Below are positions 37,463-47,862 of a stretch of DNA of 64,000 nt, piece by piece; position 1 is the first letter of the stretch; each line of letters opens with the position of its first letter. The stretch lies in assembly GCF_015350795.1 (NCBI RefSeq), contig NZ_JADKSH010000004.1:124001-188000 (forward strand), written 5' to 3'. The stretch is from Microbacterium sp. VKM Ac-2870 (lineage in GTDB: Bacteria; Actinomycetota; Actinomycetes; Actinomycetales; Microbacteriaceae). Under the pieces are notes generated by a model. The model saw only the letters and a program-made list of their open reading frames with translations. It was not told where the DNA came from and did no database searches. The translations under genes were made by a program, and so were the position numbers.

Positions 37463-39283
37463 TCATTCTTCTCCGCGCCGCAGCTGGATGCTGAGCTGGT
37501 CGGCATCCAGCCGCGCGAGGGCGTGCCGGAGCGTCGCGGACGAGTACGAACCCTCACGCGAAACGTCGACGAGGTGATCGCGCATCGCCTCGATGAGCGC
37601 GATACGCAGATCGATCACGCCCGCCGTGGTGATCTCGAGCGACTCGAGCCGCGGCGCACCCATGCGGTCGGCGAGTTTCGCCAGGACCTCGGGGGGATAG
37701 GGCGTTCCGCTCGCGTCGGCCAGCCCGGGAGTGCGCAGGCGGGCGAGCGCCGCCTCGCGAAGCTCATCATCGAGGCGATCGCTCTCCTCTGCGGTGGCAC
37801 CGTCGCCCGTCGCAGCCGGCATCTTGAGCATGCGGATGAGCCAGGGCAGCGTCAGGCCCTGCAGCATGAGGCTCGTGAGCGCGACGAAGAACGCGACGAG
37901 GATCAGCAGCTCGCGGGCGGGGGTGTCGGGCTCGAGCGTCTGCGCGGCGGCGAGCGTGACCACCCCGCGCATGCCGGCCCAGACGATGACCGTGCCGTCC
38001 TTCCAGTTGAGCGTCGACGCCTGGTAGTAGTCCATGTCGTTGAGTAGGCGTCCGACGCGTGCGCGCAGGCCGTCGACACGGTGCTGCGTCGCCGCCGGGC
38101 TCGAGGTCGGACGTGCCGCGACGCGGCGCACCACTGTCCGCGCCGTGCGTCGGGTGAATCGTCGCAGAAAGCCCGGACGTGGTGTGGCGCCGGTCGGTCC
38201 GTCGCGCGGCGGGCGCAGGTCGCGCAGGTCGGACGTATCGGGATCGAAGGCGTCGAGGCGGTCGCTGAAACCCTGGAGCCGTCCCCGCTGCATTCGCCGT
38301 GCACGCCGCGCGATGAGCACCACGACCCCGGACACATACAGAGCGCGCACGACGAGCACGATCGCCAACGCCGCCAGGGCGAGCACGATGGCGATGCCGA
38401 TGCCCTTGTACTTCACCACGTTGCCGCTGACGATGTCGCGCAGCTCCAGCCCCATGATGAGGAAGACGGCGCCCTCCAGCAACAGCTCCAGCGTTCGCCA
38501 GTTGAGCTGGTCGGACACCCTCTGCTCGGGCGTCGACCAGCGGGCCGCCCCCTGACTGGTCGTGATCCCCGCCGCGACCGCGGCGACCAGCCCCGAGCCG
38601 CCCAGGTGCTCGGTGGGCAGGTAGGCAACGAACGGCACGATGAAACCGACGGCGGTGTTGGCCACCGGGTCGCCGATCCAGCGCCGGGTCCGCAGAGTGA
38701 GCAGGCCGACGCCGACGCCGACCACGACGGCGATCAGCACGCCCCACGCGAACGCGCCGATGGTGCCGATGAGCGAGAAGCCGGCGGCGGATGCGGCGAC
38801 GGCGCTGCGCAGCAGCACGAGTGCCGTGGCGTCGTTGAGGAGGCTCTCACCCTCGAGCATCGTGACGACCCGTGGGGAGATGCCGAGCTTCTTGGCGATG
38901 GAGGTCGCCACGGCATCGGTGGGGCTGAGGATCGCGCCGAGGGCGACAGCCAGCGCGAAGTCGAGTCCCGGGATGGCGAAGAAGAACAGCGTGCCCAGGG
39001 CCAGCGCGCTGATCACGACGAGGATGACGGCGAGACCCGCGATCGGCACCGCATCCCGGCGGAACTCGACCGCCGGGAGACGCACCGCTGAGGCGTACAG
39101 CAGCGGCGGAAGGATGCCGACGAGGATCAGCTCGGGCGGAACGGAGAACGTCGGCAGCAGGAGCGAGGCGACCAGTCCGATGGCGACGAGGATGAGCGGG
39201 CCGGCGACGCCCAAGCGGCGCGCCAGCACCGTGGAGACGCCGATGACCGCGACGCCGGCGATCAGCCAGGTGAGATCGCTCAC
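37463..39283 (-). CDS. CPA1-type cation:proton antiporter
   Basis: 606 residues with about twelve transmembrane helices in the first 400 and a cytoplasmic tail. ILSPTDAVATSIAKKLG, GESLLNDATALVL and GVVTLAA motifs match Na+/H+ exchangers of the NhaP/NHE (CPA1) class. The tail interrupts the last helices: an Arg-rich cytoplasmic loop (about 335-415) precedes the final pair of membrane segments. It exchanges Na+ or K+ for H+ at the plasma membrane for pH and salt balance. GTG start seven bases after the malate dehydrogenase stop, so both are probably co-transcribed. Confidence 0.9.
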   Translation of the reverse strand: MSDLTWLIAGVAVIGVSTVLARRLGVAGPLILVAIGLVASLLLPTFSVPPELILVGILPPLLYASAVRLPAVEFRRDAVPIAGLAVILVVISALALGTLFFFAIPGLDFALAVALGAILSPTDAVATSIAKKLGISPRVVTMLEGESLLNDATALVLLRSAVAASAAGFSLIGTIGAFAWGVLIAVVVGVGVGLLTLRTRRWIGDPVANTAVGFIVPFVAYLPTEHLGGSGLVAAVAAGITTSQGAARWSTPEQRVSDQLNWRTLELLLEGAVFLIMGLELRDIVSGNVVKYKGIGIAIVLALAALAIVLVVRALYVSGVVVLIARRARRMQRGRLQGFSDRLDAFDPDTSDLRDLRPPRDGPTGATPRPGFLRRFTRRTARTVVRRVAARPTSSPAATQHRVDGLRARVGRLLNDMDYYQASTLNWKDGTVIVWAGMRGVVTLAAAQTLEPDTPARELLILVAFFVALTSLMLQGLTLPWLIRMLKMPAATGDGATAEESDRLDDELREAALARLRTPGLADASGTPYPPEVLAKLADRMGAPRLESLEITTAGVIDLRIALIEAMRDHLVDVSREGSYSSATLRHALARLDADQLSIQLRRGEE

Positions 39284-39290
39284 CGCGGAC

Positions 39291-40307
<1,017 letters not shown>

Positions 40308-40339
40308 CGGGGGCGGGCCCGGTGACGGTACGGTGAGGC

Positions 40340-41209
40340 ATGACCTTCAACAACAACGCGGATGTCGGAGGCAACACTGCTCGTCGCGGCGGCGGTCGCG
40401 GCGGCCTGGTGATCGGTGGCGGTCTGGCGGGTCTCGGCGGCCTCGCGATCCTGCTGCTCAACCTGTTCACCGGCGGCGATGTGGGCAGCCTGCTCGGCGG
40501 CCTGGAAGCTCCGCAGCCGTCGGAGGGCACCGCGATCGCGCAGTGCGACACCGGCGCCGATGCCAACGCGAACGACGACTGTCGTCTCGCCGCCAGTCAG
40601 CTCATCCTCGACGGGTATTGGGAGCAGCGCGTGCGCGACTACCGCGCCCCGCAGCTGATCATCGTCGACGGGTCGCAGTCGACCTCGTGCGGCACCGCCT
40701 CCCACGCGACCGGTCCGTTCTACTGCCCTCCCGACGAGACGGTGTACATCGACCCGACGTTCTTCGCCGTGCTGCGCACCCAGTTCGGCGCGCAGGCGGG
40801 GCCGCTGGCGCAGCTGTACGTGCTCGGGCACGAGTGGGGTCATCACATCCAACAGATCACTGGCGTGATGGAGCGCTTTGCGAACGACGGCACCGGACCG
40901 ACGAGCAACGGTGTGCGCACGGAACTGCAAGCCGACTGCTATGCCGGCGCCTGGCTCAAAGACGCCTCGAGTGTCACCGACCCGAAGGGCGTCGCCTACC
41001 TGCAGCGCCCCACCGATGCGCAGCTGCGCGATGCGCTGAATGCCGCGGCATCCGTCGGCGACGACAACATCCAGGCGCAGTCGGGGGCCGTGCGACCCGA
41101 GACGTGGACGCACGGCTCGAGCGCGCAGCGTCAACGCTGGTTCACCAGCGGATATCAGAACGGCCTTGGCGCCTGTGACACCTTCTCGGTGTCAGGAGGA
41201 GAACTGTGA
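40340..41209 (+). CDS. YpfJ-type neutral zinc metallopeptidase
   Basis: 289 residues. Gly/Arg-rich cytoplasmic start, one transmembrane helix (about 22-45), then an extracytoplasmic domain with zinc motif HEWGHH (about residue 172) and a downstream ELQADCYAG segment that supplies the third ligand. This is the YpfJ/KPN_02809 zinc peptidase family; natural substrates are unknown. The gene has a TACGGT box five bases before its ATG. Its stop overlaps the GTG of the iminopeptidase gene. Confidence 0.9.
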   Translation: MTFNNNADVGGNTARRGGGRGGLVIGGGLAGLGGLAILLLNLFTGGDVGSLLGGLEAPQPSEGTAIAQCDTGADANANDDCRLAASQLILDGYWEQRVRDYRAPQLIIVDGSQSTSCGTASHATGPFYCPPDETVYIDPTFFAVLRTQFGAQAGPLAQLYVLGHEWGHHIQQITGVMERFANDGTGPTSNGVRTELQADCYAGAWLKDASSVTDPKGVAYLQRPTDAQLRDALNAAASVGDDNIQAQSGAVRPETWTHGSSAQRQRWFTSGYQNGLGACDTFSVSGGEL

Positions 41210-42183
41210 ACGGACCCGCCCACCTCGACGACATCCTGTATCCCGCGATCGAGCCCTACGACACCGGCTTCCTGCTCGCCGGTGACGGCCAGCGCATCTA
41301 CTGGGAGCAGTCGGGCAACCCCGAGGGCAAGCCGGTCGTCTTCCTGCACGGCGGGCCCGGCGCGGGCACGTCGCCGTGGCATCGCCGCTTCTTCGACCCG
41401 GAGAAGTACCGGATCGTGCTGTTCGATCAGCGCGGGTGCGGCAAGTCGACGCCGCATATGAGCGCGCCCGACGCCGATCCGCGCTTCAACACCACGTGGC
41501 ACCTGGTGGCCGATCTCGAGCTGCTGCGGCGCAACCTCGGCATCGAGACGTGGCAGGTGTTCGGCGGTTCGTGGGGTTCCGCGCTGGCGCTCGCGTACGC
41601 CGAATGCCATCCGGATGCCATCACCGAGATCGTGCTGCGCGGTATCTTCACCCTCCGTCGCCACGAGCTGGAGTGGTTCTACGAGGGCGGTGCGTCGGCG
41701 ATCTTCCCCGACCTGTGGGAGCACTACCTGGCGCCGATCCCGGTGCTCGAGCGCTCGCGTCTGATCGAGGCCTATCACCGCCGCCTCACCGACCCCGATC
41801 CCGCAGTGCACGTGCCCGCAGCGGTCGCATGGACGACGTGGGAGGCTTCCACGCTCACGTTGCATCCCGATCCAGACCTGGTCGCGTCGATGGCCGAGCA
41901 GCAGGCGGCCGTGGCCTTCGCCCGCATCGAGAACCACTACTTCATGCACTGCGGGTGGCTGCGCGAAGGCCAGCTCATCGACGACGTCGGAGCGATCCGC
42001 GCCATCCCGGCGGTCATCGTGCAGGGGCGCTACGACATCTGCACGCCGATCATGACGGCGTGGGATCTGCATCGCGCCTGGCCCGAGGCCGAGTACGTCG
42101 TCGTGGACGACGCGGGCCACTCGGCATCCGAGCCCGGCATCGCACGCGCCCTGCGCGACGCCACCGACCGCTTCGCCCGCTGA
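41206..42183 (+). CDS. pip: Proline iminopeptidase
   Basis: 325 residues. Alpha/beta hydrolase of peptidase family S33: HGGPGAGTSPWHRRFFDP, DQRGCGKSTPH, nucleophile motif GGSWGS, the ENHYF stretch and a late VVDDAGHS with the catalytic His. It removes N-terminal proline from peptides in the cytoplasm. GTG start with AGGAGGA upstream inside the metallopeptidase gene; coupled by GTGA overlap. The two peptidases may serve peptide scavenging together. Confidence 0.94.
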   Translation: MNGPAHLDDILYPAIEPYDTGFLLAGDGQRIYWEQSGNPEGKPVVFLHGGPGAGTSPWHRRFFDPEKYRIVLFDQRGCGKSTPHMSAPDADPRFNTTWHLVADLELLRRNLGIETWQVFGGSWGSALALAYAECHPDAITEIVLRGIFTLRRHELEWFYEGGASAIFPDLWEHYLAPIPVLERSRLIEAYHRRLTDPDPAVHVPAAVAWTTWEASTLTLHPDPDLVASMAEQQAAVAFARIENHYFMHCGWLREGQLIDDVGAIRAIPAVIVQGRYDICTPIMTAWDLHRAWPEAEYVVVDDAGHSASEPGIARALRDATDRFAR

Positions 42184-42218
42184 CCGCTTTCCCTGCCGCT
42201 TTCCCTGCCGCTTTCCCG
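42184..42218 (+). repeat. Three 12-base tandem repeats after pip
   Basis: CCGCTTTCCCTG-type units, three in a row directly after the pip stop codon. Pyrimidine-rich on the plus strand. Function unknown; perhaps replication slippage. Confidence 0.6.
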
Positions 42219-42258
42219 CGTCGCGAGGCCCGGCGGCGGGCAATGGCGGCCGGGCTGG

Positions 42259-42426
42259 TAGGCTGGGGGTACTTGTCGCGCTGACATCAGCGCGCTCGCG
42301 TCGTAGAACGCTTCCCTCGCCGCCCGGCTCCCAACCGGATGATCGGCTGACATTCTTCGTACGGCGACCCTGTGCGCATCCGCGCAGAGGCCACCGATCC
42401 GGGCCCTTCCGCCCAGAAACATCACT
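42259..42426 (+). promoter_or_regulatory. Promoter and long structured leader of the RNA helicase gene
   Basis: TAGGCT (42259-42264) is the best -10 box, giving a leader of about 155 bases. At its 5' end CGCGCTGA-CA-TCAGCGCG (42277-42294) can form a perfect 8-base stem. Further on TGCGC-ATCC-GCGCA forms another. No Shine-Dalgarno sequence precedes the ATG (CCAGAAACATCACT). Long structured leaders are usual for cold-shock RNA helicases. Confidence 0.5.
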
Positions 42427-44016
42427 ATGTCTGACATCACTTTCGGCGCGCTCGGCGTGCCCTCCCCGCTCCTGGACGTCCTCGCGAAGGACGGCAAGAC
42501 CACCGCGTTCCCGATTCAGGTCGACACCCTGCCCGACACGCTCGCCGGCCGCGACGTGCTCGGCCGCGGCAAGACCGGCTCGGGCAAGACTCTCGCCTTC
42601 TCGATTCCGCTCGCGGCCCGTCTCGGCGGCCCGCTCGCCGGCGGCAGCCGTCGCTCCGGCCGCATCCTGGGTCTCGTCCTCGCGCCGACCCGCGAGCTCG
42701 CCACGCAGATCAACGCGGTCCTCGAGCCCCTCGCGGCCGCGTACGGAATGAAGACGACCACCATCTTCGGTGGCGTCAACCAGAGCCGTCAGGTGGCCGC
42801 TCTCAAGGCCGGCGTCGACATCGTCGTGGCCTGCCCCGGTCGCCTCGAAGACCTCATCTCGCAGGGCTTCGTGAAGCTGGATGCTGTGGAGATCACCGTC
42901 ATCGACGAGGCCGACCACATGGCCGACCTCGGCTTCCTGCCGTCGGTCACCCGCATCCTCGACAAGACCCCGCGCGACGGACAGCGTCTGCTGTTCAGCG
43001 CGACGCTGGACAACGGCGTCGACAAGCTCGTCACGCGCTTCTTGCAGAACGAGGTCCTGCACTCCGTAGACGAGGCCAACTCGCCCGTCGCGGCCATGAC
43101 CCACCACGTGTTCCACGTCGGGGGCGTCGACCAGAAGAAGGAACTCGTGCAGACGCTCGCGTCGGGCACGGGTCGCCGCATCCTCTTCATGCGCACCAAG
43201 CACCACGCCAAGAAGCTCGCGCAGCAGCTGACCGCACAGGGCATTCCGGCTGTCGACCTGCACGGCAACCTGTCGCAGCCGGCCCGTGACCGCAACCTCG
43301 CCGCGTTCAGCTCGGGCGCCGCGCGCGTGCTCGTGGCCACCGACGTCGCCGCCCGCGGCGTGCACGTCGACGACGTCGAGCTGGTCATCCACGTCGACCC
43401 GCCCATGGAGCACAAGGCGTACCTGCACCGCTCCGGTCGCACGGCACGCGCCGGCGCGGAAGGCTCGGTCGTCACCCTCGTGCTGCCCGGTCAGGAGCGC
43501 GACGTCAAGGACCTTCTGCGCAAGGCCGCGATCTCCGTGACGCCCGTGCCCGTGACGCCGACCTCGCCCGAGGTCACCGCGCTCGTCGGCACCGTCGCCG
43601 CGTATGTCACCCCCGCGCCGAAGACCGAGCAGCCCGGCCGTGGCCAGGGCGGCGGCGGGCGCAGCCAGGGAGCCAACGCGCAGCGCAAGCGCGCCGCCCG
43701 CGACGGCGGCCAAGGTGCTCAGGGCGGCGGGCGCGGTCAGGGCCGCGGCGCCGGCCAGGGTGCGTCGGCCGGTCAGGGCCGGAGTGAGCGCGCCGGTCGT
43801 CCGGCTGCCGAGCGTTCGACGGCCGGTCGCGAGCAGCGTCCCGCCCGTGACCACCGGTCGACGGATCGTGTGGCGGCTCAGCCCGCGGCATCCGGCAATG
43901 CTCGCACCGCCGGGCGTCGTGCCTCGCACGGCGGCGGCGCCGGTGCCGCCGGCGGCAAGCTCATGGTCGGCTCGGTCGTCCGCTCCAACGGGGGTCAGCG
44001 CCGCTCCGGCCGCTGA
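42427..44016 (+). CDS. DEAD-box ATP-dependent RNA helicase
   Basis: 529 residues. Q-motif region FPIQVDTLPDTLAGRDVL, Walker A KTGSGKT, PTRELA, VIDEAD, SAT, then helicase C motifs ATDVAARGVHV and HRSGRTARAG. The C-terminal 160 residues are low complexity, rich in Gly, Arg and Gln with RG/GQG repeats, a typical RNA-binding tail. It unwinds structured RNA, probably in ribosome assembly or cold adaptation (RhlE/CsdA class). Long leader without Shine-Dalgarno sequence, see above. A 10-base-stem terminator follows. Confidence 0.95.
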   Translation: MSDITFGALGVPSPLLDVLAKDGKTTAFPIQVDTLPDTLAGRDVLGRGKTGSGKTLAFSIPLAARLGGPLAGGSRRSGRILGLVLAPTRELATQINAVLEPLAAAYGMKTTTIFGGVNQSRQVAALKAGVDIVVACPGRLEDLISQGFVKLDAVEITVIDEADHMADLGFLPSVTRILDKTPRDGQRLLFSATLDNGVDKLVTRFLQNEVLHSVDEANSPVAAMTHHVFHVGGVDQKKELVQTLASGTGRRILFMRTKHHAKKLAQQLTAQGIPAVDLHGNLSQPARDRNLAAFSSGAARVLVATDVAARGVHVDDVELVIHVDPPMEHKAYLHRSGRTARAGAEGSVVTLVLPGQERDVKDLLRKAAISVTPVPVTPTSPEVTALVGTVAAYVTPAPKTEQPGRGQGGGGRSQGANAQRKRAARDGGQGAQGGGRGQGRGAGQGASAGQGRSERAGRPAAERSTAGREQRPARDHRSTDRVAAQPAASGNARTAGRRASHGGGAGAAGGKLMVGSVVRSNGGQRRSGR

Positions 44017-44025
44017 TCAGCGCAC

Positions 44026-44053
44026 GTGCGCGGGCGTCTCGATGCCCGCGCAC
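44026..44053. terminator. Bidirectional terminator between helicase and GMC oxidoreductase genes
   Basis: GTGCGCGGGC (44026-44035) and GCCCGCGCAC (44044-44053) pair perfectly over 10 bases with an 8-base loop. It lies between two convergent genes only 50 bases apart. Confidence 0.8.
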
Positions 44054-44066
44054 CCGCGGGTCGCGC

Positions 44067-45707
44067 TCAGCGCCCGCGAATGAGGTCGGCGGCCCTTTCG
44101 CCGATGATGATCGCCGGCGCGTTCGTGTGACCGCGGATCACCGTCGGCATGACCGACGCGTCCGCGACGCGGAGGCCTCGTACGCCGCGTACCCGCAGGT
44201 CGGCGTCGACCACCGATGCCGCGTCGACGCCCATCCGCGCCGTTCCGACCGGATGGTAGAGGGTGTGGGAGTAGCGACGCAGTGACAGCTCGATCCGTTC
44301 GGCTGCACTCATCCGCTCGCCGCCGACCGGCTGCACCCACCCACCGGTGGTCACGGCGCGCAGCGCCGACGTCGCGATGAGCCGTTCGCACTCGGCGAGT
44401 CCGGCGCGCATCGTCTCCGCGTCGATGCCCTCGGCGTCGGTGAGGTAGCCGGGGTCGATGATCGCGGCCTCCGTCGGGTCGTCGGAGGCCAGCCGGATGG
44501 TGCCGCGGCTGCGTGGTTGCAGCAGAATCGCGCCCACCGTGATGCCTTCGGCCGGCGTCGGCACCAGACCCTCTCCGACATACGGCGCCGCCGCGAAGAT
44601 GATCTCGATGTCCGGAAAATCAGCCGGCGCCCCCGCACGCTCGGCCACCGGAGTGCGGATGAACCCGTACGCCTCGGCCACGTTCGAGCTCAACATCCCC
44701 CGGCGGCGGCTGAGGTAACGCGCGAGCTGCGCGGGACGTCGCGCCCCGTACAGCGTGCCCCCGCGGGCGGCGGGCGCGAGTCCCGCGACGAGGTGGTCCT
44801 GCAGGTTCTCGCCCACCTGGGCGGCGTCCACGCGAACGGGGATGCCGCGGGAGGTGAGGTGGTCGGCGGGCCCGATGCCGCTGAGCATCAGCAGCTGCGG
44901 GGTGTTGATCGCGCCTCCGCACAGGATGACCTCGCGTCGCGCGCGGGCGTGGCGGGTGAGCCCGCCCAGATCGACGTAGACGCCCGTCGCCCGCGGCGTC
45001 GCGTCGTCGTCGGTGAAGGTCACGCGTCGCACCAGAGCGTCGGTGAGCACCCGGAGGTTGCGCCGCCCCCGCGCCGGCCGCAGGTAGGCGTCGGCTGTGG
45101 ATGCCCGCGCGCCGCGATGTTGCGTGACCATCGTCTGCGAGAACCCCTGGCGGGCGGGGAGGTTCGCCGGAGTGACCGGATGCCGCAGCTCACGCGCCGC
45201 CTTTAGGAACGCGGCCGTGTGCGGGCGGGGATCGCGCTGGTGCTCGACAGGCTGGGCGCCGTGGGTTCCCTGGGTGGCATCGGCGGCATCCTGCGTCGCC
45301 TCCGCGCGGAGGAAGTACGGAGCGAGAGCCTTCCACGACCAGCCGTCGCCGGCGACCTCGGCCCACGCATCGTAATCGGCAGCGAAACCACGGATCCACA
45401 TCATGGCGTTCAATGACGATGAGCCGCCGAGGGTCTTGCCGCGCGGCCAGTAGATCGTGCGATCCTCCAGCTCCCGCTGCGGGACGGTGTCGTAGTTCCA
45501 GTCGTAGCGCCCCCGGAACAGTGTCGAGAACGCGGCGGGCACATGCAGCTCGAGGGCCCCGTCGACGGGGCCGGCCTCCATCAGCAGCACGCTCACGGCG
45601 GGGTCTTCGCTCAATCGCGCCGCGAGGGCGGCCCCGGCAGAGCCCGCACCGACGATCACATAGTCCGCCTCGAGCGCACCGGAAGCGGCCGGGCGCCGCG
45701 GGCTCAT
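44067..45707 (-). CDS. GMC-family FAD oxidoreductase (choline dehydrogenase-like)
   Basis: 546 residues. FAD motif YVIVGAGSAGAALAARLSED at the N-terminus, GMC signature 1 (GKTLGGSSSLNAMMWIRG) and signature 2 (GGAINTPQLLMLSGIGP), and a C-terminal HPVGTARMG with the catalytic His, ending in NAPAIIIGERAADLI. It oxidises a primary alcohol to the aldehyde; the substrate (choline, polyethylene glycol or other alcohols) cannot be fixed. ATG overlaps the stop of the aldehyde dehydrogenase gene upstream (ATGA), so alcohol and aldehyde oxidation are coupled. Confidence 0.93.
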   Translation of the reverse strand: MSPRRPAASGALEADYVIVGAGSAGAALAARLSEDPAVSVLLMEAGPVDGALELHVPAAFSTLFRGRYDWNYDTVPQRELEDRTIYWPRGKTLGGSSSLNAMMWIRGFAADYDAWAEVAGDGWSWKALAPYFLRAEATQDAADATQGTHGAQPVEHQRDPRPHTAAFLKAARELRHPVTPANLPARQGFSQTMVTQHRGARASTADAYLRPARGRRNLRVLTDALVRRVTFTDDDATPRATGVYVDLGGLTRHARARREVILCGGAINTPQLLMLSGIGPADHLTSRGIPVRVDAAQVGENLQDHLVAGLAPAARGGTLYGARRPAQLARYLSRRRGMLSSNVAEAYGFIRTPVAERAGAPADFPDIEIIFAAAPYVGEGLVPTPAEGITVGAILLQPRSRGTIRLASDDPTEAAIIDPGYLTDAEGIDAETMRAGLAECERLIATSALRAVTTGGWVQPVGGERMSAAERIELSLRRYSHTLYHPVGTARMGVDAASVVDADLRVRGVRGLRVADASVMPTVIRGHTNAPAIIIGERAADLIRGR

Positions 45708-47497
45708 GCGCCGAACGCCTTCGCCAGAGTCACCGACATGCGCGGCCAGTTCCCGTCGATCCGGAACCGGGTGAAGCCCTCGCAGACGGCCGCGCCCGTG
45801 CGTGACGTGACGAACCACGGCGGCTTCGGCAGCACCGACAGGCCGTATCCCCGCGTCGCCGACGAGACCGACCGCGGGAATGGCCGGAACGGACCGCGCG
45901 CGACGGTGCGCTCGACGTGATCGAGCAGGAGGGCGTTGTGCACGATGCCCATCCCGCTGGGAGCGTCGGCGAGGGTGCCGCCGGGGAACGCGCCCCACGT
46001 CGCCGTCGGGGTCAGGAATCCGAACGCCGTCCACGTGTTCACCGCGACGGTGCCGTATCGCAGGTCGGCGATGGCGCGTTCGAACCCGTCGCCGAGTGCG
46101 CTCTGCGTCGCCGGATCGATGAGCACATTCGCGCCGAGGGTGCCGACGAGCTTGTCGTTGGCATGTGCGACGGCGGCATCGAGGAACTCCTGACCGGTGC
46201 CGCGCAGCCCCACCACGCCGAGGACCGGCGAGAAGTACTCCGTCGTCTCGAGTGCGTCGGCATCGTCGGCGGAGGTCTCCACGAGGGCCCGGGTGCCGCC
46301 GGCGCACCACGCGGCATCCGGGTAGGCGGCGCGGGCCGCGTCGAGCTTGCTCTGGCTCTGCGGATACCAGACCGGGCGCGACGGTGCGCGGTCGTAGGCC
46401 GTGCGCAGGGCATCGAGAAACGCGTCGCGCTGCGGCCAGTCGTCGGAGATCAGCACGACCTGGCCGGCGATGCAGTTGTGGCCGCTGTTGTGCAGACGCA
46501 TGGTGACGACGTGCTCCGCCTGGAAGCGCAGGTCGGCGTCGGACCACTTTCCCGGGACGACGATGATGGGGGAAACACCGCCCAGCTCGGCGGTGATCGG
46601 CGTCTTCAGCAGCGGACGCCCCTCGTTGCGCCGCCGCGTGGCCGCACCGGCCGCGGCTGGCGTGTGGGAGGGGCCCCACACGATCGAGCGGAAGGTCGAC
46701 TCTGAGCCCGTGATATGGACGTGGTCGATCTCCGGATGCTTCGTGAGGTAGGCGCCGACGTCGCCGCCGCCGCGGACGATCTGCAGGAACCCCGGCTCGA
46801 TGAGCGGCGCCAGCGCGCGCTCGAAGATGGGGACGAGGGCATCTTGGGTGGGGTTCACCTTGAGGATGGCGACGCGATTGAAGGCGAGCAGCTCGTACAT
46901 CACGTCGAGGTAGGGGATGGAGGTGATGTTGCCCGCCCCGAGCACGAGGCCGACCCCACCCGCTGTCCCCGCGTCGAGCTGGCCGAGTCCTGCCTCGCGC
47001 CGCGCCGTGGCGGCATCCACTCCCGGCTGCAGCCAGACCTCCGTCGTGTAGCCCGACAGCAGCAGCGCGTCGGTCGCCGACAGGGGGAACGTGTGCACGG
47101 CGGTTCGCCCGCCCGGCGCCGTGCCGATCCGCACGCCCTCCAGCGGCGAGCGGCCTACGGAAAGGGCGCGAAGGGTGCCGGCGTAGGCGTCGAGCGCGAC
47201 GATGGCCGCGTAGGGGCCCGACAGCCACTCTTCGCCGCGGAGCGGATGCCCCGCCGGCAGTCCCTTCGAGGTGGATGCCGTGTCGGCCCACTCCGCGGCG
47301 ACGGCGGCGGTCGCGACCCGGATCCGCGTCAGCAGCGTGCGGCGCTGGCCGAGCGAGAGCGCCGCCCACGTGCGCGATCCTGTGCGAAGACGGGTGATCG
47401 CGGCATCCAACTCGGAGCGCACCTCGTCATCGACCTGTGCGGCGGGGGTCTTCTTCCGGGGCGATGCGGACGGCGCGGACGGAGCTTCTGCGGTCAC
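45704..47497 (-). CDS. Aldehyde dehydrogenase family protein
   Basis: 597 residues, about 100 longer than typical ALDH. Cofactor-binding region, general-base Glu in AELGGVSP and catalytic Cys in SGHNCIAGQ; later EYFSPVLGVV. An extra C-terminal segment of about 90 residues ends the chain. Unlike typical ALDH, the stretch before the Glu carries an Arg-rich insert (ATRRRNEGRP). Likely oxidises the aldehyde made by the GMC enzyme encoded next. GTG start with GAAGGAG upstream. Confidence 0.88.
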   Translation of the reverse strand: MTAEAPSAPSASPRKKTPAAQVDDEVRSELDAAITRLRTGSRTWAALSLGQRRTLLTRIRVATAAVAAEWADTASTSKGLPAGHPLRGEEWLSGPYAAIVALDAYAGTLRALSVGRSPLEGVRIGTAPGGRTAVHTFPLSATDALLLSGYTTEVWLQPGVDAATARREAGLGQLDAGTAGGVGLVLGAGNITSIPYLDVMYELLAFNRVAILKVNPTQDALVPIFERALAPLIEPGFLQIVRGGGDVGAYLTKHPEIDHVHITGSESTFRSIVWGPSHTPAAAGAATRRRNEGRPLLKTPITAELGGVSPIIVVPGKWSDADLRFQAEHVVTMRLHNSGHNCIAGQVVLISDDWPQRDAFLDALRTAYDRAPSRPVWYPQSQSKLDAARAAYPDAAWCAGGTRALVETSADDADALETTEYFSPVLGVVGLRGTGQEFLDAAVAHANDKLVGTLGANVLIDPATQSALGDGFERAIADLRYGTVAVNTWTAFGFLTPTATWGAFPGGTLADAPSGMGIVHNALLLDHVERTVARGPFRPFPRSVSSATRGYGLSVLPKPPWFVTSRTGAAVCEGFTRFRIDGNWPRMSVTLAKAFGA

Positions 47498-47601
47498 GGC
47501 GTTCTCCTTCGAAGCGGTGGTCGCGCTCGCGCGCGGGCCTCCAGCTTACGACCGAATGAGACGCGGTCCCGGGAAAGCTGCTACCCGATGCCGCCGTCGG
47601 C

Positions 47602-47862
47602 TCAGATGAGCGAGAGCTCGCGCAGCTTCGCCTCGACGTCGGCATTGGACGGCTCGACGTGGTGCGAGGCGTCGGGATAGACGACCACCGGGATGTTCGT
47701 GCGTCCCGAGATCTCGCGCGCCACATCCGCCGCGGCGGGATCGGCGACGAGGTCGACGTAGGTGTACTCCACGCCGAGTTCGTCGAGCTGCTTCTTCGTG
47801 CGGACGCAGTCGCGGCACCAGTCGGCGCCGAACATCGTGATGGGGGTCTTCTCGGACATCAT
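47602..47862 (-). CDS. Glutaredoxin/mycoredoxin-like protein
   Basis: 86 residues. A thioredoxin fold with active site WCRDC (Cys16, Cys19) and the cis-Pro in TNIPVVVYP. Mycoredoxins reduce mycothiol mixed disulfides in actinobacteria; their common motif is CPYC/CxxC, so the class is probable rather than certain. Two tandem ATG codons (47862 and 47859); the first overlaps the stop of the glycosyltransferase gene, giving coupling. Confidence 0.88.
   Translation of the reverse strand: MMSEKTPITMFGADWCRDCVRTKKQLDELGVEYTYVDLVADPAAADVAREISGRTNIPVVVYPDASHHVEPSNADVEAKLRELSLI

Noticed and set aside
42184..42426. tRNA or riboswitch in the helicase leader
   Set aside because: Only simple stems were found; no cloverleaf and no known aptamer core.
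45704..47369. Minus-strand frame extending upstream from the GMC gene as one 1100-residue fusion
   Set aside because: The upstream part is an out-of-frame shadow of the aldehyde dehydrogenase gene; GMC begins at the ATG at 45707.
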